NCBI GenBank assembly: GCA_021731145.1
Contig: JAKFXX010000016.1
Span: forward strand, 1-62,151
Length of the DNA stretch: 62,151 nucleotides
Source of the DNA: Gammaproteobacteria bacterium
GTDB taxonomy: Bacteria > Pseudomonadota > Gammaproteobacteria > Ga0077554 > Ga007554
Direction of reading: 5' to 3'
Within the stretch, counting starts at the first letter, position 1. Each line of letters starts with the position of its first letter. A model generated the notes under the pieces. That model ran no database searches. It was given only the letters and a program-made list of their open reading frames with translations, and was not told the DNA's origin. Of the stretch, positions 8,581-16,318 are shown piece after piece. Made by a program: the position numbers and the translations under genes.

Positions 8581-8657
8581 TGGTGGCTACGGGTGGACTC
8601 GAACCACCGACCTCAGCATTATGAGTGCCGCGCTCTAACCAGCTGAGCTACGTAGCC
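8581..8657 (-). tRNA. tRNA-Met (CAU), elongator type
   Basis: On the minus strand the 77 bases fold as a standard cloverleaf: acceptor GGCTACG pairing with CGTAGCC, D-arm AGCTCAGCTGGTTAGAGC, anticodon loop CTCATAA with anticodon CAT, and T-arm GGTTCGAGTCC. The 3' CCA is encoded. The sequence resembles the E. coli elongator tRNA-Met, although a lysidine-modified tRNA-Ile(CAU) cannot be fully excluded by eye. Confidence 0.93.
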
Positions 8658-9074
8658 TTATTTGGGAGGGCAAAAGATACAGGATTTAGGGGGTAAGATT
8701 CAAGGAAAAAATGGTTTTGAGCCATTTTTTCCTTGAATCTGGTGGTATATCTGCCTGACAGCCTGCCCGGGCCTGGAGGCTGTTAAGTGAGAATGGTGAA
8801 TACAGGCTGGGTTATGCCAGGTAAGAAACAATGCCGGGGGAGTGATGAGCCAGCCGCTGGTGTCCGACTGTATAGAATGCCAGGCACTCCTGATGCTCTG
8901 CATCGCTAAGGTATACAGGCTTTGCAGGGTCAAAAATTGCTGTGCGCCGGGGGGCGCTTGTGCGCGAAGATCTTTGATCACCTGTTCCAGTCCCCTGCCT
9001 TCAACTGCTCGGCCATAGACACCATCATTTTCGTCAACTGATTGAACTGTTCTGTTTTTTTTGTTATTCCAGGT
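8658..9074. other. Gene-poor stretch upstream of tRNA-Met
   Basis: About 415 bases between the tRNA and the zeta-associated small gene. I see one strong hairpin (8698-8738) and no convincing gene. Two short minus-strand reading frames here are discussed under rejected items. Confidence 0.6.
8698..8738. terminator. Perfect 17 bp stem-loop, possible bidirectional terminator
   Basis: ATTCAAGGAAAAAATGG pairs perfectly with CCATTTTTTCCTTGAAT around a 7-base TTTTGAG loop. The A/T-rich arms make it a plausible terminator for the accessory island transcribed towards the tRNA gene. Confidence 0.6.
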
Positions 9075-9260
9075 TCATTTATCGCGCTCTTTGCGCAATA
9101 CTTCCGCAGTTAGCCGAACAATTTTATGGCCCTTTACTACGACAATGGCTGTGTCAGTCTGTATTGCCTGCTTGCGTGCCAATGCTGCTGCACGCTTTAT
9201 CGCCGCCAGGGAGGTGATCAGATCTTTGTCTTTCGCGGCATCAAGTTCTTGCTGGATCAT
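9075..9260 (-). CDS. Small protein coupled to the zeta-like kinase
   Basis: A 61-residue charged, probably helical protein (IQQELDAAKDKDLITSLAAIK, then KRAAALARKQAIQTDTAIVVVKGHKIVRL). Its ATG overlaps the stop of the upstream zeta-like gene as ATGA, which implies translational coupling. Its position and size suggest a partner or antitoxin of the kinase, but no family is recognised; epsilon antitoxins normally precede zeta and look different. Confidence 0.6.
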   Translation of the reverse strand: MIQQELDAAKDKDLITSLAAIKRAAALARKQAIQTDTAIVVVKGHKIVRLTAEVLRKERDK

Positions 9261-9772
9261 GGTCTTTCCCCCCACTCAATCATTACAGGCTCGCCGCCCG
9301 CGTTGTCATATAGCGCCCAAGCATCGACTGCAGCTCGATAATGACGCTCAAAGTTTACCCGCCCTGCCGAAAAACGTCTGCGGATCACATGCTCGGGAAT
9401 GTTATGTCCGCCTTGCCGAACCCATTCGGCTACTCGGGCAATCGCCACCCCGGCTGATGGCAGACCGAGGAAGAACAAACTGATGTGATAGCCCAGCCCG
9501 CGCCACTCACGAATGTGGCGCAAATAGCCCAAACCGGACAAGGTGGTTTCAAATGCGAAACTTTCCCCGCTTTCGGCACAAGCGGCGATCTCCTGCAACA
9601 TCAACCGTCCGGCTTTGATTGCCTCAGCCTCAGGGGCAAAGGGTGACAAGCCAGCGGCAATAAGGTCGGCGTTGATAAAACGCGGACACTGTGCTTCTTC
9701 CGGCAAAAATGCGCGGGCAAAAGTCGTTTTTCCCGCCCCATTTGGCCCTGCAATTATAATGATTTTTTTCAT
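9257..9772 (-). CDS. Zeta-toxin-like P-loop kinase
   Basis: The 171-residue product starts with a Walker A motif (IIIAGPNGAGKTTFA), followed by FINADLIAAGLSP, with the Asp expected to act in phosphoryl transfer, and a conserved ESGESFAFETTLSG segment, as in chromosomal zeta-like proteins. Zeta toxins phosphorylate UDP-N-acetylglucosamine, but many short chromosomal homologues are uncharacterised, so toxicity is an inference. The ATG overlaps the stop of a methyltransferase/RhuM remnant upstream, and the 61-residue gene follows with an ATGA overlap. Confidence 0.8.
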   Translation of the reverse strand: MKKIIIIAGPNGAGKTTFARAFLPEEAQCPRFINADLIAAGLSPFAPEAEAIKAGRLMLQEIAACAESGESFAFETTLSGLGYLRHIREWRGLGYHISLFFLGLPSAGVAIARVAEWVRQGGHNIPEHVIRRRFSAGRVNFERHYRAAVDAWALYDNAGGEPVMIEWGERP

Positions 9773-10045
9773 GATCGTACCCCATGAAAAGCCGAATTAA
9801 TCGAACATCGCTCGCTTACCTGGGAAACTATTCGGAATTTCCGATGATACAACTCGGCCAACTGTTTTTGCGTCAGCCACAAGGCCTCATCCCCAAAGAT
9901 AAGCTGGCTGTCGAAAATGTCACCTTCTGTCACACGATGCTTGGCGTGATAGCTTTTTTCCGGGTCTTCCAGATAAATGCGCGACTCCAGCTTTGGCTGG
10001 TTCTCTTTGCCAATCCATATGAGCTCGATTTTTTGTTTTTTAGTC
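9769..10045 (-). pseudogene. Mod-type methyltransferase 5' fragment joined to a RhuM fragment
   Basis: Reading from the REP sequence, this frame encodes KKQKIELIWIGKENQPKLE and LEDPEKSYHAKH, the N-terminus of Mod-like site-specific adenine methyltransferases, then GDIFDSQLIFGD. The next expected methyltransferase segment is missing; instead the frame continues ALWLTQKQLAELY, the start of RhuM/Fic-associated winged-helix proteins, and then unrelated sequence up to a stop overlapping the zeta gene. It is a two-part remnant, without catalytic motifs of either family. Confidence 0.75.
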
Positions 10046-10074
10046 GTAGGTCGGGTTAGCGTAGCGTAACCCGA
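10046..10074. repeat. REP palindrome, left flank of RAYT
   Basis: GTAGGTCGGGTTAGCGTAGC continues into GTAACCCGAC; the arms GTCGGGTTACGC and GCGTAACCCGAC form a hairpin. It is the inverse complement of the element at 10649-10680 apart from one base. Confidence 0.85.
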
Positions 10075-10099
10075 CATTTCCCCGCAAGCCATGACGCAA

Positions 10100-10642
10100 T
10101 CACTCAGCACCCACCCCCTCCAACTCCACCGCATCACGTCCCCAATCCGCCGCATAAACACCCGCGTCCACAAAGCGCCGAAAACTCGAATACGGCCATT
10201 CCAGCGGTGAAGATGCCAAACCATGCTTCACGGGGTTGAAGTGGATGTAATCAACGTGGCGGGCAAAGTCCTCCTCATCACGGATCTGATGTTCCCAGTA
10301 GCGGTGCTGCCATACCGCCTGTTCACGCCTCCTGGTTTGGGAGGCATTAGCCACGCCACGTAACGCCGGATCGCAATCCTTGGTGAACCGGGTTTTGATT
10401 AATCGCCACCGTGTTGCAAAGTCTGCATCATCTGGTGGCATTGTCCAGATACAGTGCAGATGATCAGGCAACACAACCATCGCATCAAGTGTGAATGGGC
10501 GTTGCGAACGTACTTTTCGTACCGCCTCGCGCAACACCCCCACCGCCCCCGCCGAGGCCAATATCGGCCGCCGTTGCTCCGTCACAACGGTGAAGAAAAA
10601 TGAACCGCCGGGCATGAAAGATCGCCGATATCTCATTGCCAT
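10100..10642 (-). mobile_element. REP-associated tyrosine transposase (RAYT)
   Basis: A 180-residue Y1/HUH transposase of the TnpA-REP group. It has the opening MRYRRSFMPGGSFFFTVVT, the metal-binding HUH motif in LPDHLHCIWTMP, and the catalytic tyrosine in HVDYIHFNPVKHGL followed by WPYSSF. These enzymes cut and move REP hairpins, and REP elements flank the gene on both sides. Length and motifs are complete, so the gene may be functional. The unit sits within remnants of a methyltransferase gene and separates two versions of its 5' end. Confidence 0.93.
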
Positions 10643-10648
10643 CCCCCT

Positions 10649-10680
10649 GTCGGGTTACGCTGCGCTAACCCGACCTACGG
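10649..10680. repeat. REP palindrome, right flank of RAYT
   Basis: GTCGGGTTACGCTGCGCTAA followed by CCCGACCTAC; the arms pair as in the left copy. The two copies are inverted relative to each other, a BIME-like arrangement around the transposase gene. Confidence 0.85.
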
Positions 10681-10682
10681 AC

Positions 10683-10732
10683 TGCACATCTTTACCAATC
10701 CAGGTGAGTTCTAGTTTTTGCTTCTTAATCAT
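10683..10732 (-). pseudogene. 5' stub of a second Mod-type methyltransferase gene
   Basis: After the subtilisin gene an AAGGGGA ribosome binding site precedes ATG at 10732, which opens IKKQKLELTWIGKDVQ and then runs into the REP sequence and a stop (25 codons). The start is homologous to, but about 30% different at DNA level from, the fragment at 9769-10045. It indicates that a Mod-type methyltransferase gene once followed ietS in the operon. Confidence 0.75.
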
Positions 10733-10740
10733 GATTCCCC

Positions 10741-13056
10741 TTACACACGGACACGCGCTCGTTCACGAGCCTGCAATCGGGCATTGATCTGGGTGTAAAG
10801 CCGTGCCTCCTCGTTCTCGCGGTCGCTTAGGCGAATGACCAGCGCGTAACGCTCTTCGGCATCCTGTTCAGCCCATCCAAAGTCATTGCGAGTTACCACT
10901 ACAAAAAGGCGTTTCTGCCGAGCCCGCTTGATTACCCAAGTAGAGGCTTGCACTGTCCCCTTGGAACGCTTCTTCGCGCCGTAGAAAGCCTTGCTGGTGT
11001 TCAACTCTTTTAGGTTCTGGTACTCATCTTCGGGGGTATCCCTGTCGAACATGGTCGAGCACGCATTAAGCGAATCGGCTTCCACCAGGCGAAATTCCAG
11101 ACGGGCAGCCTTGTAGTCCAAGCGCGTTGTTTTCACAGGCGGGTAATGGGCAAGGGCCACGGTAATTTCCCGCTTGCGGGATCGTCGGCTACCGCCATAG
11201 AAGCTCTCAGGAACAGGAATTTCATAGAAATGATGGCGCTTGTTGCCGAGTGCAGCCTCCGCAATCAGGATCACCTGTTCCTCTGTGGATCGATATAGGC
11301 CAGCGGTATCTACCATGCCGTATCCCACGGTTTGCGCCAGCTTATCCTCGTCATTCCCGAAGAGCTCGATGCTTGCATGAGGCGTTCTTGCATTTGCCAC
11401 CAGAAGCGCCCGTACCAAATTCATACTGGCATCGACTGGCAATTCGTCGAGTAGCCGGGCTGCGACATGGGCAATATGGGGGGCAGCAAAACTGGTGCCT
11501 GACTTTTCTGCGAGCACGCGGCCTTCGGCAAAATCCTTGCATGTGGAAAGTTCGCCCAAGCCCCTCTCGATAATTTGCCCAGTGACCTGATGCAACGCCC
11601 AGTTGCCGCCGTGGGCTACCAGTTCGGGTTTGATAGCTCCCTTGACGGACGCACCACAACGGCTGAAAGGGGAAGGCTGATCTCTTTGTGCGATGGGCTG
11701 CTCACGCGGATCATGGGGCCACCGTATGGAATTTGCTGTTTGGTCCCAGCGAGCGATGCCGCCTACGGTCAATACATTCAATGCCGGGGCCGGATCAAGC
11801 AGTCGTGCTTCCGGTTTTAACAGATAAGCCGGATATTCGTGCTGTAACCAGTCCAACGGTACATCGGGGAAATTACCGGTCGGAACAATAAACAGAATAT
11901 CCAGTTCGCGGGACAATCTATCAAGGGTATAGGCAAGGCCACGTTGACGGCCACCATGGTATGGCTTGTTGAGGTCGCCGTAGGAAAGATTGAACACCCG
12001 GCAACGGTATTGCTCATGAAAATACCGAACCGCCTCTTCCACTACGTTTTCGATGAGGCGGGTATTAGCATCGGCATTACCGTCCAGAATGCGTCCAGAA
12101 AGCAAACGCAGGCCGGGCGCGAATATCTGCGACTGGTAACATTCCTCGACATCTCCATAGAGGGCGATACCAGCTACGTGTGTGCCGTGCCCTGCATTAT
12201 CGTGCGCCTCCCTGTCAGGCGGAAGAAATCCTTGTGCATCCGCCAGTGCGGAATTCAGAAGTGGATGACTAGCTGCGATACCACTGTCGAGTATCGCGAC
12301 AAAGGGAGCAGCGTTGGGAGGAGACGGAATATCAGGAAGGTCTTTGATATCAAGTCGAAGTGCTTGCAGTTCCAGTCCGAAGCGCGGTGGAAGGTCAACG
12401 GTCCTGGCATCCCGATGCCTCAACAGTTGTTCGGCTTGATCTCCGTTCAGGCGCACCCGATACAATACCAAACTGTCAGTGTCGATTTTGTCCAACCGGG
12501 CAATGTCGGCTTGTTCCAGCCAATTTTCGAATGCGCCCACCATCGCTTTGCGTTCAGCCTGAAAGCGGATAGGCCATAACTCCACGTCCAGCATAAAGGA
12601 ATCATGTTGCGGTAGCCCATCGCGCTTGAGCGCCCAGCCTTTCCGGTCTTCGGCTGTCCAGCGGTCGAAGGCTTGTAGTGCGTAGAGAATACCTGGGTAT
12701 TTCGGGGTCTCGCCATCAGCAAGGGTAGCGAGCCGCGCCTCGAATTCACCAAGCGCATCTTGAGTAGCGAAGGCTAGCGCATAACCCCCATCTTCCTGGC
12801 TAACGACTTCCACTCCCGGAAAACCCTGTTCAACCTGCTCCGGGCTGAATTGTCCGATCTGCAGTTTAAACAACGGTCGGGCATCGAATCCCCCAACATC
12901 CTGCCGAACCGCCTCACGTGCCCGAGCAAGACTATGCTGGAGGCGACGGGCATGTCCGCGAATGTCGGCGGGAGGTGGCGGTGGGCGATACTGTCCCGGG
13001 CGTTTCTCGTTGACCGGTTGCTCCCGCTCAATCCGCAGATGAGGATATACGTCCAT
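10741..13056 (-). CDS. ietS: Subtilisin-like S8 serine protease of an IetAS-type defence pair
   Basis: The 771-residue protein has the S8 catalytic triad: Asp257 in FVAILDSGIAASHP, His293 in GHGTHVAGIA, Ser522 in EKSGTSFAAPH, with Asn395 (VPTGN) for the oxyanion hole. There is no signal peptide, so it should act in the cytosol. A roughly 240-residue N-terminal region and a 230-residue basic C-terminal region flank the protease. It overlaps the upstream AAA ATPase gene by 29 bases. AAA ATPase plus S8 protease is the composition of the ietAS system, reported as antiviral in a systematic defence screen and earlier as a plasmid-borne toxin-antitoxin-like pair; assignment here is by composition and order. 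Confidence 0.87.
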   Translation of the reverse strand: MDVYPHLRIEREQPVNEKRPGQYRPPPPPADIRGHARRLQHSLARAREAVRQDVGGFDARPLFKLQIGQFSPEQVEQGFPGVEVVSQEDGGYALAFATQDALGEFEARLATLADGETPKYPGILYALQAFDRWTAEDRKGWALKRDGLPQHDSFMLDVELWPIRFQAERKAMVGAFENWLEQADIARLDKIDTDSLVLYRVRLNGDQAEQLLRHRDARTVDLPPRFGLELQALRLDIKDLPDIPSPPNAAPFVAILDSGIAASHPLLNSALADAQGFLPPDREAHDNAGHGTHVAGIALYGDVEECYQSQIFAPGLRLLSGRILDGNADANTRLIENVVEEAVRYFHEQYRCRVFNLSYGDLNKPYHGGRQRGLAYTLDRLSRELDILFIVPTGNFPDVPLDWLQHEYPAYLLKPEARLLDPAPALNVLTVGGIARWDQTANSIRWPHDPREQPIAQRDQPSPFSRCGASVKGAIKPELVAHGGNWALHQVTGQIIERGLGELSTCKDFAEGRVLAEKSGTSFAAPHIAHVAARLLDELPVDASMNLVRALLVANARTPHASIELFGNDEDKLAQTVGYGMVDTAGLYRSTEEQVILIAEAALGNKRHHFYEIPVPESFYGGSRRSRKREITVALAHYPPVKTTRLDYKAARLEFRLVEADSLNACSTMFDRDTPEDEYQNLKELNTSKAFYGAKKRSKGTVQASTWVIKRARQKRLFVVVTRNDFGWAEQDAEERYALVIRLSDRENEEARLYTQINARLQARERARVRV

Positions 13057-14059
13057 GCTCTGTCATTCCCCCTTCCAATTTTTTTATTCTGGCGACTTCT
13101 CGTTCCCGTGCTTTTGTGAGATGACGTAGCTGGAGAAACTCCTGTCCCTTGAGAATCATGTCTTTTATGGCGCGGCGTAGAATGCGTTCAACATCCGCGT
13201 GTGACATGCTTGAAAACAGCGTCAGAACTTGTTCATTATCCACTTCGAAGTCGCGCCGAACGCCGCGTAACTTGATATTGAGTAGCTGTGTCAGCTCTTC
13301 CCGATTTGGCGGCGAGAAGACCAGCACTTCCTCAAAGCGGCGCCAAATAGCTGAGTCGAGAATGCCTTCATGGTTTGTTGCGGCGATGATTAGACTCTTG
13401 CCTTGGTAGGCGTCCAGCATTTGCAGCACTGCGTTGACCACGCGCTTAAGTTCCCCGTGCTCGCTGGCATCCGCCCGTTCCTTGCCAAGGGCGTCGAATT
13501 CATCGAACAACGCCACCGTCGGGACAGATTCGATGAAATCGAAAACCTTGCGCAGGTTTGAGGCAGTTTCGCCGAGATAGGACGAAACCACGCTGTCCAG
13601 GCGAATAAGTGCGAGAGGGCGATCCAGTTCCGTTGCAATAACTTCGCCTGTCAGTGTCTTGCCGCACCCCGGTGGCCCGCAAAACAGCACCCTGTCGGCA
13701 GGGCGTAGCCCGTAGCTCCTCAGTACATCGCCACGATGATGCTGTTCCAAAAGTTCTTCGATTGCCTGTCGCCCCTCTTGGGACAGCACGACTTCATCCA
13801 GCCTGCGTGTCGGCTCCCGTAGTGTAAGAAGGGGCAAGCCCCGTTCCTGATCAGTCGGGATGCGCTCTTTTAGACCGTGCCGTAACGGTTGAGCCTGATA
13901 AATGTCCCCATGAAGAATGCGTTCTAGGTCATTTGCCAATAGGTGATGCTGCTTTTGACGCTCTTCCTGGATAATGGATTCTGAGGCGTCCTTGAAAGCC
14001 GCGAGGTCGCCGCTGGCTCCCGCCCGGATCAATTGCCTTAATATCTTTCCGCTCGCCAT
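13028..14059 (-). CDS. ietA: AAA+ ATPase of an IetAS-type defence pair
   Basis: A 343-residue AAA+ protein with Walker A CGPPGCGKT (about 127-135), Walker B VALFDEFDALG, sensor 1 IIAATNHEGILD, and an arginine pair in AIWRRFEEVL, giving the FtsH/spastin-like classical AAA pattern. An N-terminal helical region of about 90 residues could contact the protease. ATG 14059 follows a G-rich stretch and gives the family-like MASGKILRQLI start. The 3' end overlaps ietS by 29 bases, which supports stoichiometric expression. It is about 70 bases downstream of the DUF2130 gene. Confidence 0.88.
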   Translation of the reverse strand: MASGKILRQLIRAGASGDLAAFKDASESIIQEERQKQHHLLANDLERILHGDIYQAQPLRHGLKERIPTDQERGLPLLTLREPTRRLDEVVLSQEGRQAIEELLEQHHRGDVLRSYGLRPADRVLFCGPPGCGKTLTGEVIATELDRPLALIRLDSVVSSYLGETASNLRKVFDFIESVPTVALFDEFDALGKERADASEHGELKRVVNAVLQMLDAYQGKSLIIAATNHEGILDSAIWRRFEEVLVFSPPNREELTQLLNIKLRGVRRDFEVDNEQVLTLFSSMSHADVERILRRAIKDMILKGQEFLQLRHLTKAREREVARIKKLEGGMTEHGRISSSAD

Positions 14060-14128
14060 AATACCCCCCAATTTTCGTAATTCTACCCTATTCGCAGGCT
14101 CATTAGATGAGCCTTATGTGCTTCAATG

Positions 14129-15409
14129 CTATAAGGTTCCTCCATCTTCAAGCGCCGGGAGCTCCAACCCCTCAATCTCCTGCAACGACTTCCCCGCAAT
14201 CCCCTGCAAATCCCCATACATACCCACCGTTGCCCCCATCACGCGCATAATCTGTTCTTCGCGTTTGGCCCATTGCTTCATGATGACTTTTCTTTCCTTA
14301 TCCAGGTCTTCCTGCATGGTGGAAAACGCTTCGACAATCGCCTCCACGCGCTGGCGGAAGCGTGGGCCGGTGAGGTATTGATAGACCATTTCGGTTTTGG
14401 TCTGCTGGCCTTCTGAGGTCTGCCGCGCAAGGGCAAGCTCCAGTAATGACTGGCGCAAAATCATGGCTACCGGCAATGCAGCGCGCGGATGCGTTACCCA
14501 GACGCCCTCTACCATTTCAAAGGTTTCAACGCCTTTTGGTAATGTGTGACTCACGATCACGGCGATTTCCGCCTTTGCAGTCCGCTGATCACCGCGAAGT
14601 TTTATCAGCCAGGCGTCGCTCCAGTTTTTGGTGCGTTTGAACTCCCACAAAATAGTGCCGCCGTGCTGACCACCTGAGCTGACAACGCGGTGCAGCACAT
14701 CGCCGCCATATTCGCCTTTGGGGACTGGCTCAATCGCATCGAAAGGGAATTTGGTGCGCAACAGGTTTTCAAGCTCCAGCTCTTGCACTTCGCCCTGTAA
14801 TTGTTGTGAGCCTTGTTCGGCCCGGCGCTTGAGGTCTTCGATCTGCTTCTGCATCGCGGCAATGGTCTGTTCTTTTTCCATTACTTTGAGTTTTTGTTCG
14901 TCTTCGGCTTCTTTTTTGGCTTGTTGGCGGGTGGCGTCTAGCCCTTCCTGCACCCGCTTTTCAACGGTGAGTTCCAGCTCACGCTTGGCATCATCCAGTT
15001 CGCGCTGTTTTTTGATCAGATCGGCCTGCGCCTTTTGCGCCTCGGCAAGCTTTTCTTCTCGGCTTTTCAGCACTTCTTGCAGGTCGGCCACTTCACGGGT
15101 TTTCTGTTCGAGGTCTGTTGCCGCCGCCTGTTTGGCTTTTTTGGACTCTTCTGCGGCGATTCTGCCGCGATCTTTTTTCAGTTGCTCTTCAACCTGATCG
15201 GCCACTTGCTCATCAAGCGTGTTTTTGGCGTCGGCAAGTTGTTTTTCCTTTTCACGCATGGCCTGTTCGCGCGTGGCAATATCGCTGTCTTTCTGCGCCA
15301 GTTGCTGCTCAAACTGCCTGCGGGTGGATTCAATCAGTGGCGCAGCCAGCGATTCGGTGAGTTTGATTTCCGTTTTGCAGTTCGGGCAGGTGATGGTTGG
15401 TTCTGTCAT
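14129..15409 (-). CDS. DUF2130 coiled-coil protein
   Basis: The 426-residue protein starts with a small zinc-ribbon-like element (TCPNCKTEIKL), followed by about 200 residues of charged coiled coil rich in Gln, Glu, Lys and Ala, then the conserved DUF2130 domain with ELENLLRTKFPFDAIEPVPKGEYGGDVLH, ILWEFKRTKNWSDAWL and KLRGDQRTAKAEIAVIV. That WEFK-type core is reminiscent of PD-(D/E)XK nucleases, but the function is unknown. AGGAG precedes ATG 15409. It shares strand and spacing with ietAS downstream and MntA/HepT upstream, so it could be part of the same defence transcript. Confidence 0.88.
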   Translation of the reverse strand: MTEPTITCPNCKTEIKLTESLAAPLIESTRRQFEQQLAQKDSDIATREQAMREKEKQLADAKNTLDEQVADQVEEQLKKDRGRIAAEESKKAKQAAATDLEQKTREVADLQEVLKSREEKLAEAQKAQADLIKKQRELDDAKRELELTVEKRVQEGLDATRQQAKKEAEDEQKLKVMEKEQTIAAMQKQIEDLKRRAEQGSQQLQGEVQELELENLLRTKFPFDAIEPVPKGEYGGDVLHRVVSSGGQHGGTILWEFKRTKNWSDAWLIKLRGDQRTAKAEIAVIVSHTLPKGVETFEMVEGVWVTHPRAALPVAMILRQSLLELALARQTSEGQQTKTEMVYQYLTGPRFRQRVEAIVEAFSTMQEDLDKERKVIMKQWAKREEQIMRVMGATVGMYGDLQGIAGKSLQEIEGLELPALEDGGTL

Positions 15410-15431
15410 GCCAGTTTTCTCCTGAGCGCGA

Positions 15432-15782
15432 TCAAATGGGGGAGCGCCAAAAGTAGGCGCCTCTAGGCGAGGTGGGAATGTCGCTACGGATGATGCTCCA
15501 CAAGGTGTCGTTGTCGATGCCGAGATACCCATGGATCAGCCGGTTGCGGGTGGCAATAATGAGTCGCCAGGATATTTGTGGATTAGCTTGGCGAATGTTA
15601 TCTGGAACATGGGTGGCCGCCCCGCCGATTAGCTCCAGGTTGCGCACAGCAGCGTCGTAATTTAGCCCGCTGGCGGCGAAACCGTCTTGATCCAAGCCTT
15701 GGATATAGGCAACGACTTTTTCGGCAAAGCCGATCATGTCATCAAGGTAAAACCGCCATTCGCGCTGTGCGGAATCAGACAT
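15432..15782 (-). CDS. hepT: HEPN-domain toxin HepT
   Basis: A 116-residue DUF86/HepT protein. The HEPN RNase motif RX4HXY is intact as R79-NRLI-H84-G-Y86. HepT toxins cleave RNA or tRNA and are neutralised when MntA adds AMP to the motif tyrosine. The start overlaps the mntA stop by 8 bases, so the pair is coupled. The gene lies 22 bases before the DUF2130 gene, on the same strand. Confidence 0.9.
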   Translation of the reverse strand: MSDSAQREWRFYLDDMIGFAEKVVAYIQGLDQDGFAASGLNYDAAVRNLELIGGAATHVPDNIRQANPQISWRLIIATRNRLIHGYLGIDNDTLWSIIRSDIPTSPRGAYFWRSPI

Positions 15783-16065
15783 GCACTGCCTCCTTTTCAA
15801 TATATGGACGCAGTTCCGCGCGCAGGGCCTTTTCGGTGACCAGATCGACCGGGCAGCCAAACAGGTCTTCGAGATAGAACTGGACGCCGAAGTAGCGTTC
15901 CGATGTGGCTGGCCCGTCGAACGCGACCAGGATGTCGATGTCGCTATCGCTCCGTGCGGTGTTGCGTGCGGTGGAGCCGAACAGGGCAAGATGCGTCACT
16001 CCATATCGGGCCGCCAGCATTGGTTTGCTTTGGGCGAGCAGATCAAGGGCGCGTGATCGGTTCAT
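15775..16065 (-). CDS. mntA: Minimal nucleotidyltransferase antitoxin MntA
   Basis: The 96-residue protein has the MNT signature GSX10DXD in LALFGSTARNTARSDSDIDI (Gly30-Ser31, Asp42, Asp44), and ends in the usual VDLVTEKALRAELRPYIEKEAV helix. It should AMPylate HepT and so act as its antitoxin. GGAGG lies seven bases before the ATG at 16065. Confidence 0.92.
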   Translation of the reverse strand: MNRSRALDLLAQSKPMLAARYGVTHLALFGSTARNTARSDSDIDILVAFDGPATSERYFGVQFYLEDLFGCPVDLVTEKALRAELRPYIEKEAVHV

Positions 16066-16084
16066 TGCAGCCTCCATTCAAATG

Positions 16085-16192
16085 TCAGTATCGTTTGTTC
16101 ATCTGTTGCTGTAGTTGCTTTTTCAGCGTATCGATCAGATTATCACGCTTAGCTTGAATTTCATCCTGCCTTTGGAGCAACTCTCGACGCAT
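16085..16192 (-). pseudogene. C-terminal remnant of a large protein, possibly a helicase
   Basis: A 35-codon frame RRELLQRQDEIQAKRDNLID and TLKKQLQQQMNKRY ends just before mntA. It reads like the charged C-terminal helix of SNF2/DEAD-type helicases found in defence loci (pattern DEI-AKRD-LI--L). An in-frame stop lies immediately upstream of the ATG, so the rest of the gene is gone. The identification rests on a short helix and is tentative. Confidence 0.4.
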
Positions 16193-16212
16193 TCATTCGC
16201 GTTACCAAAAGA

Positions 16213-16258
16213 AAAAGCCCGGCGTCCCCCCCAACAAGTAGGGGAGGACGCCGGGCTT
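16213..16258 (-). terminator. Terminator of the pth/ychF transcript
   Basis: AAGCCCGGCGTCC and GGACGCCGGGCTT form a 13 bp GC-rich stem. On the minus strand it is followed by TTTTTC. It lies 60 bases after the ychF stop and separates the core block from the accessory island. Confidence 0.9.
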
Positions 16259-16318
16259 CGCGGTTCTTAGGGCATAAGGGACACCTGCTAATTTAATGCC
16301 CCATACTTAGCACAAGTC

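Noticed and set aside
8581-8657. tRNA-Met considered as the attachment site of the first defence island.
   Set aside because: The island lies on the 5' side of the tRNA gene, no integrase is present, and no duplicate of the tRNA 3' end was seen at the other border.
8700-9060. Two short minus-strand frames (MMVSMAEQLKAGDWNR, then a GTG-started 93-codon frame overlapping its stop) that might be one frameshifted gene.
   Set aside because: Neither part matches a family I know, there is no clear ribosome binding site, and the second frame runs through the strong hairpin at 8698-8738.
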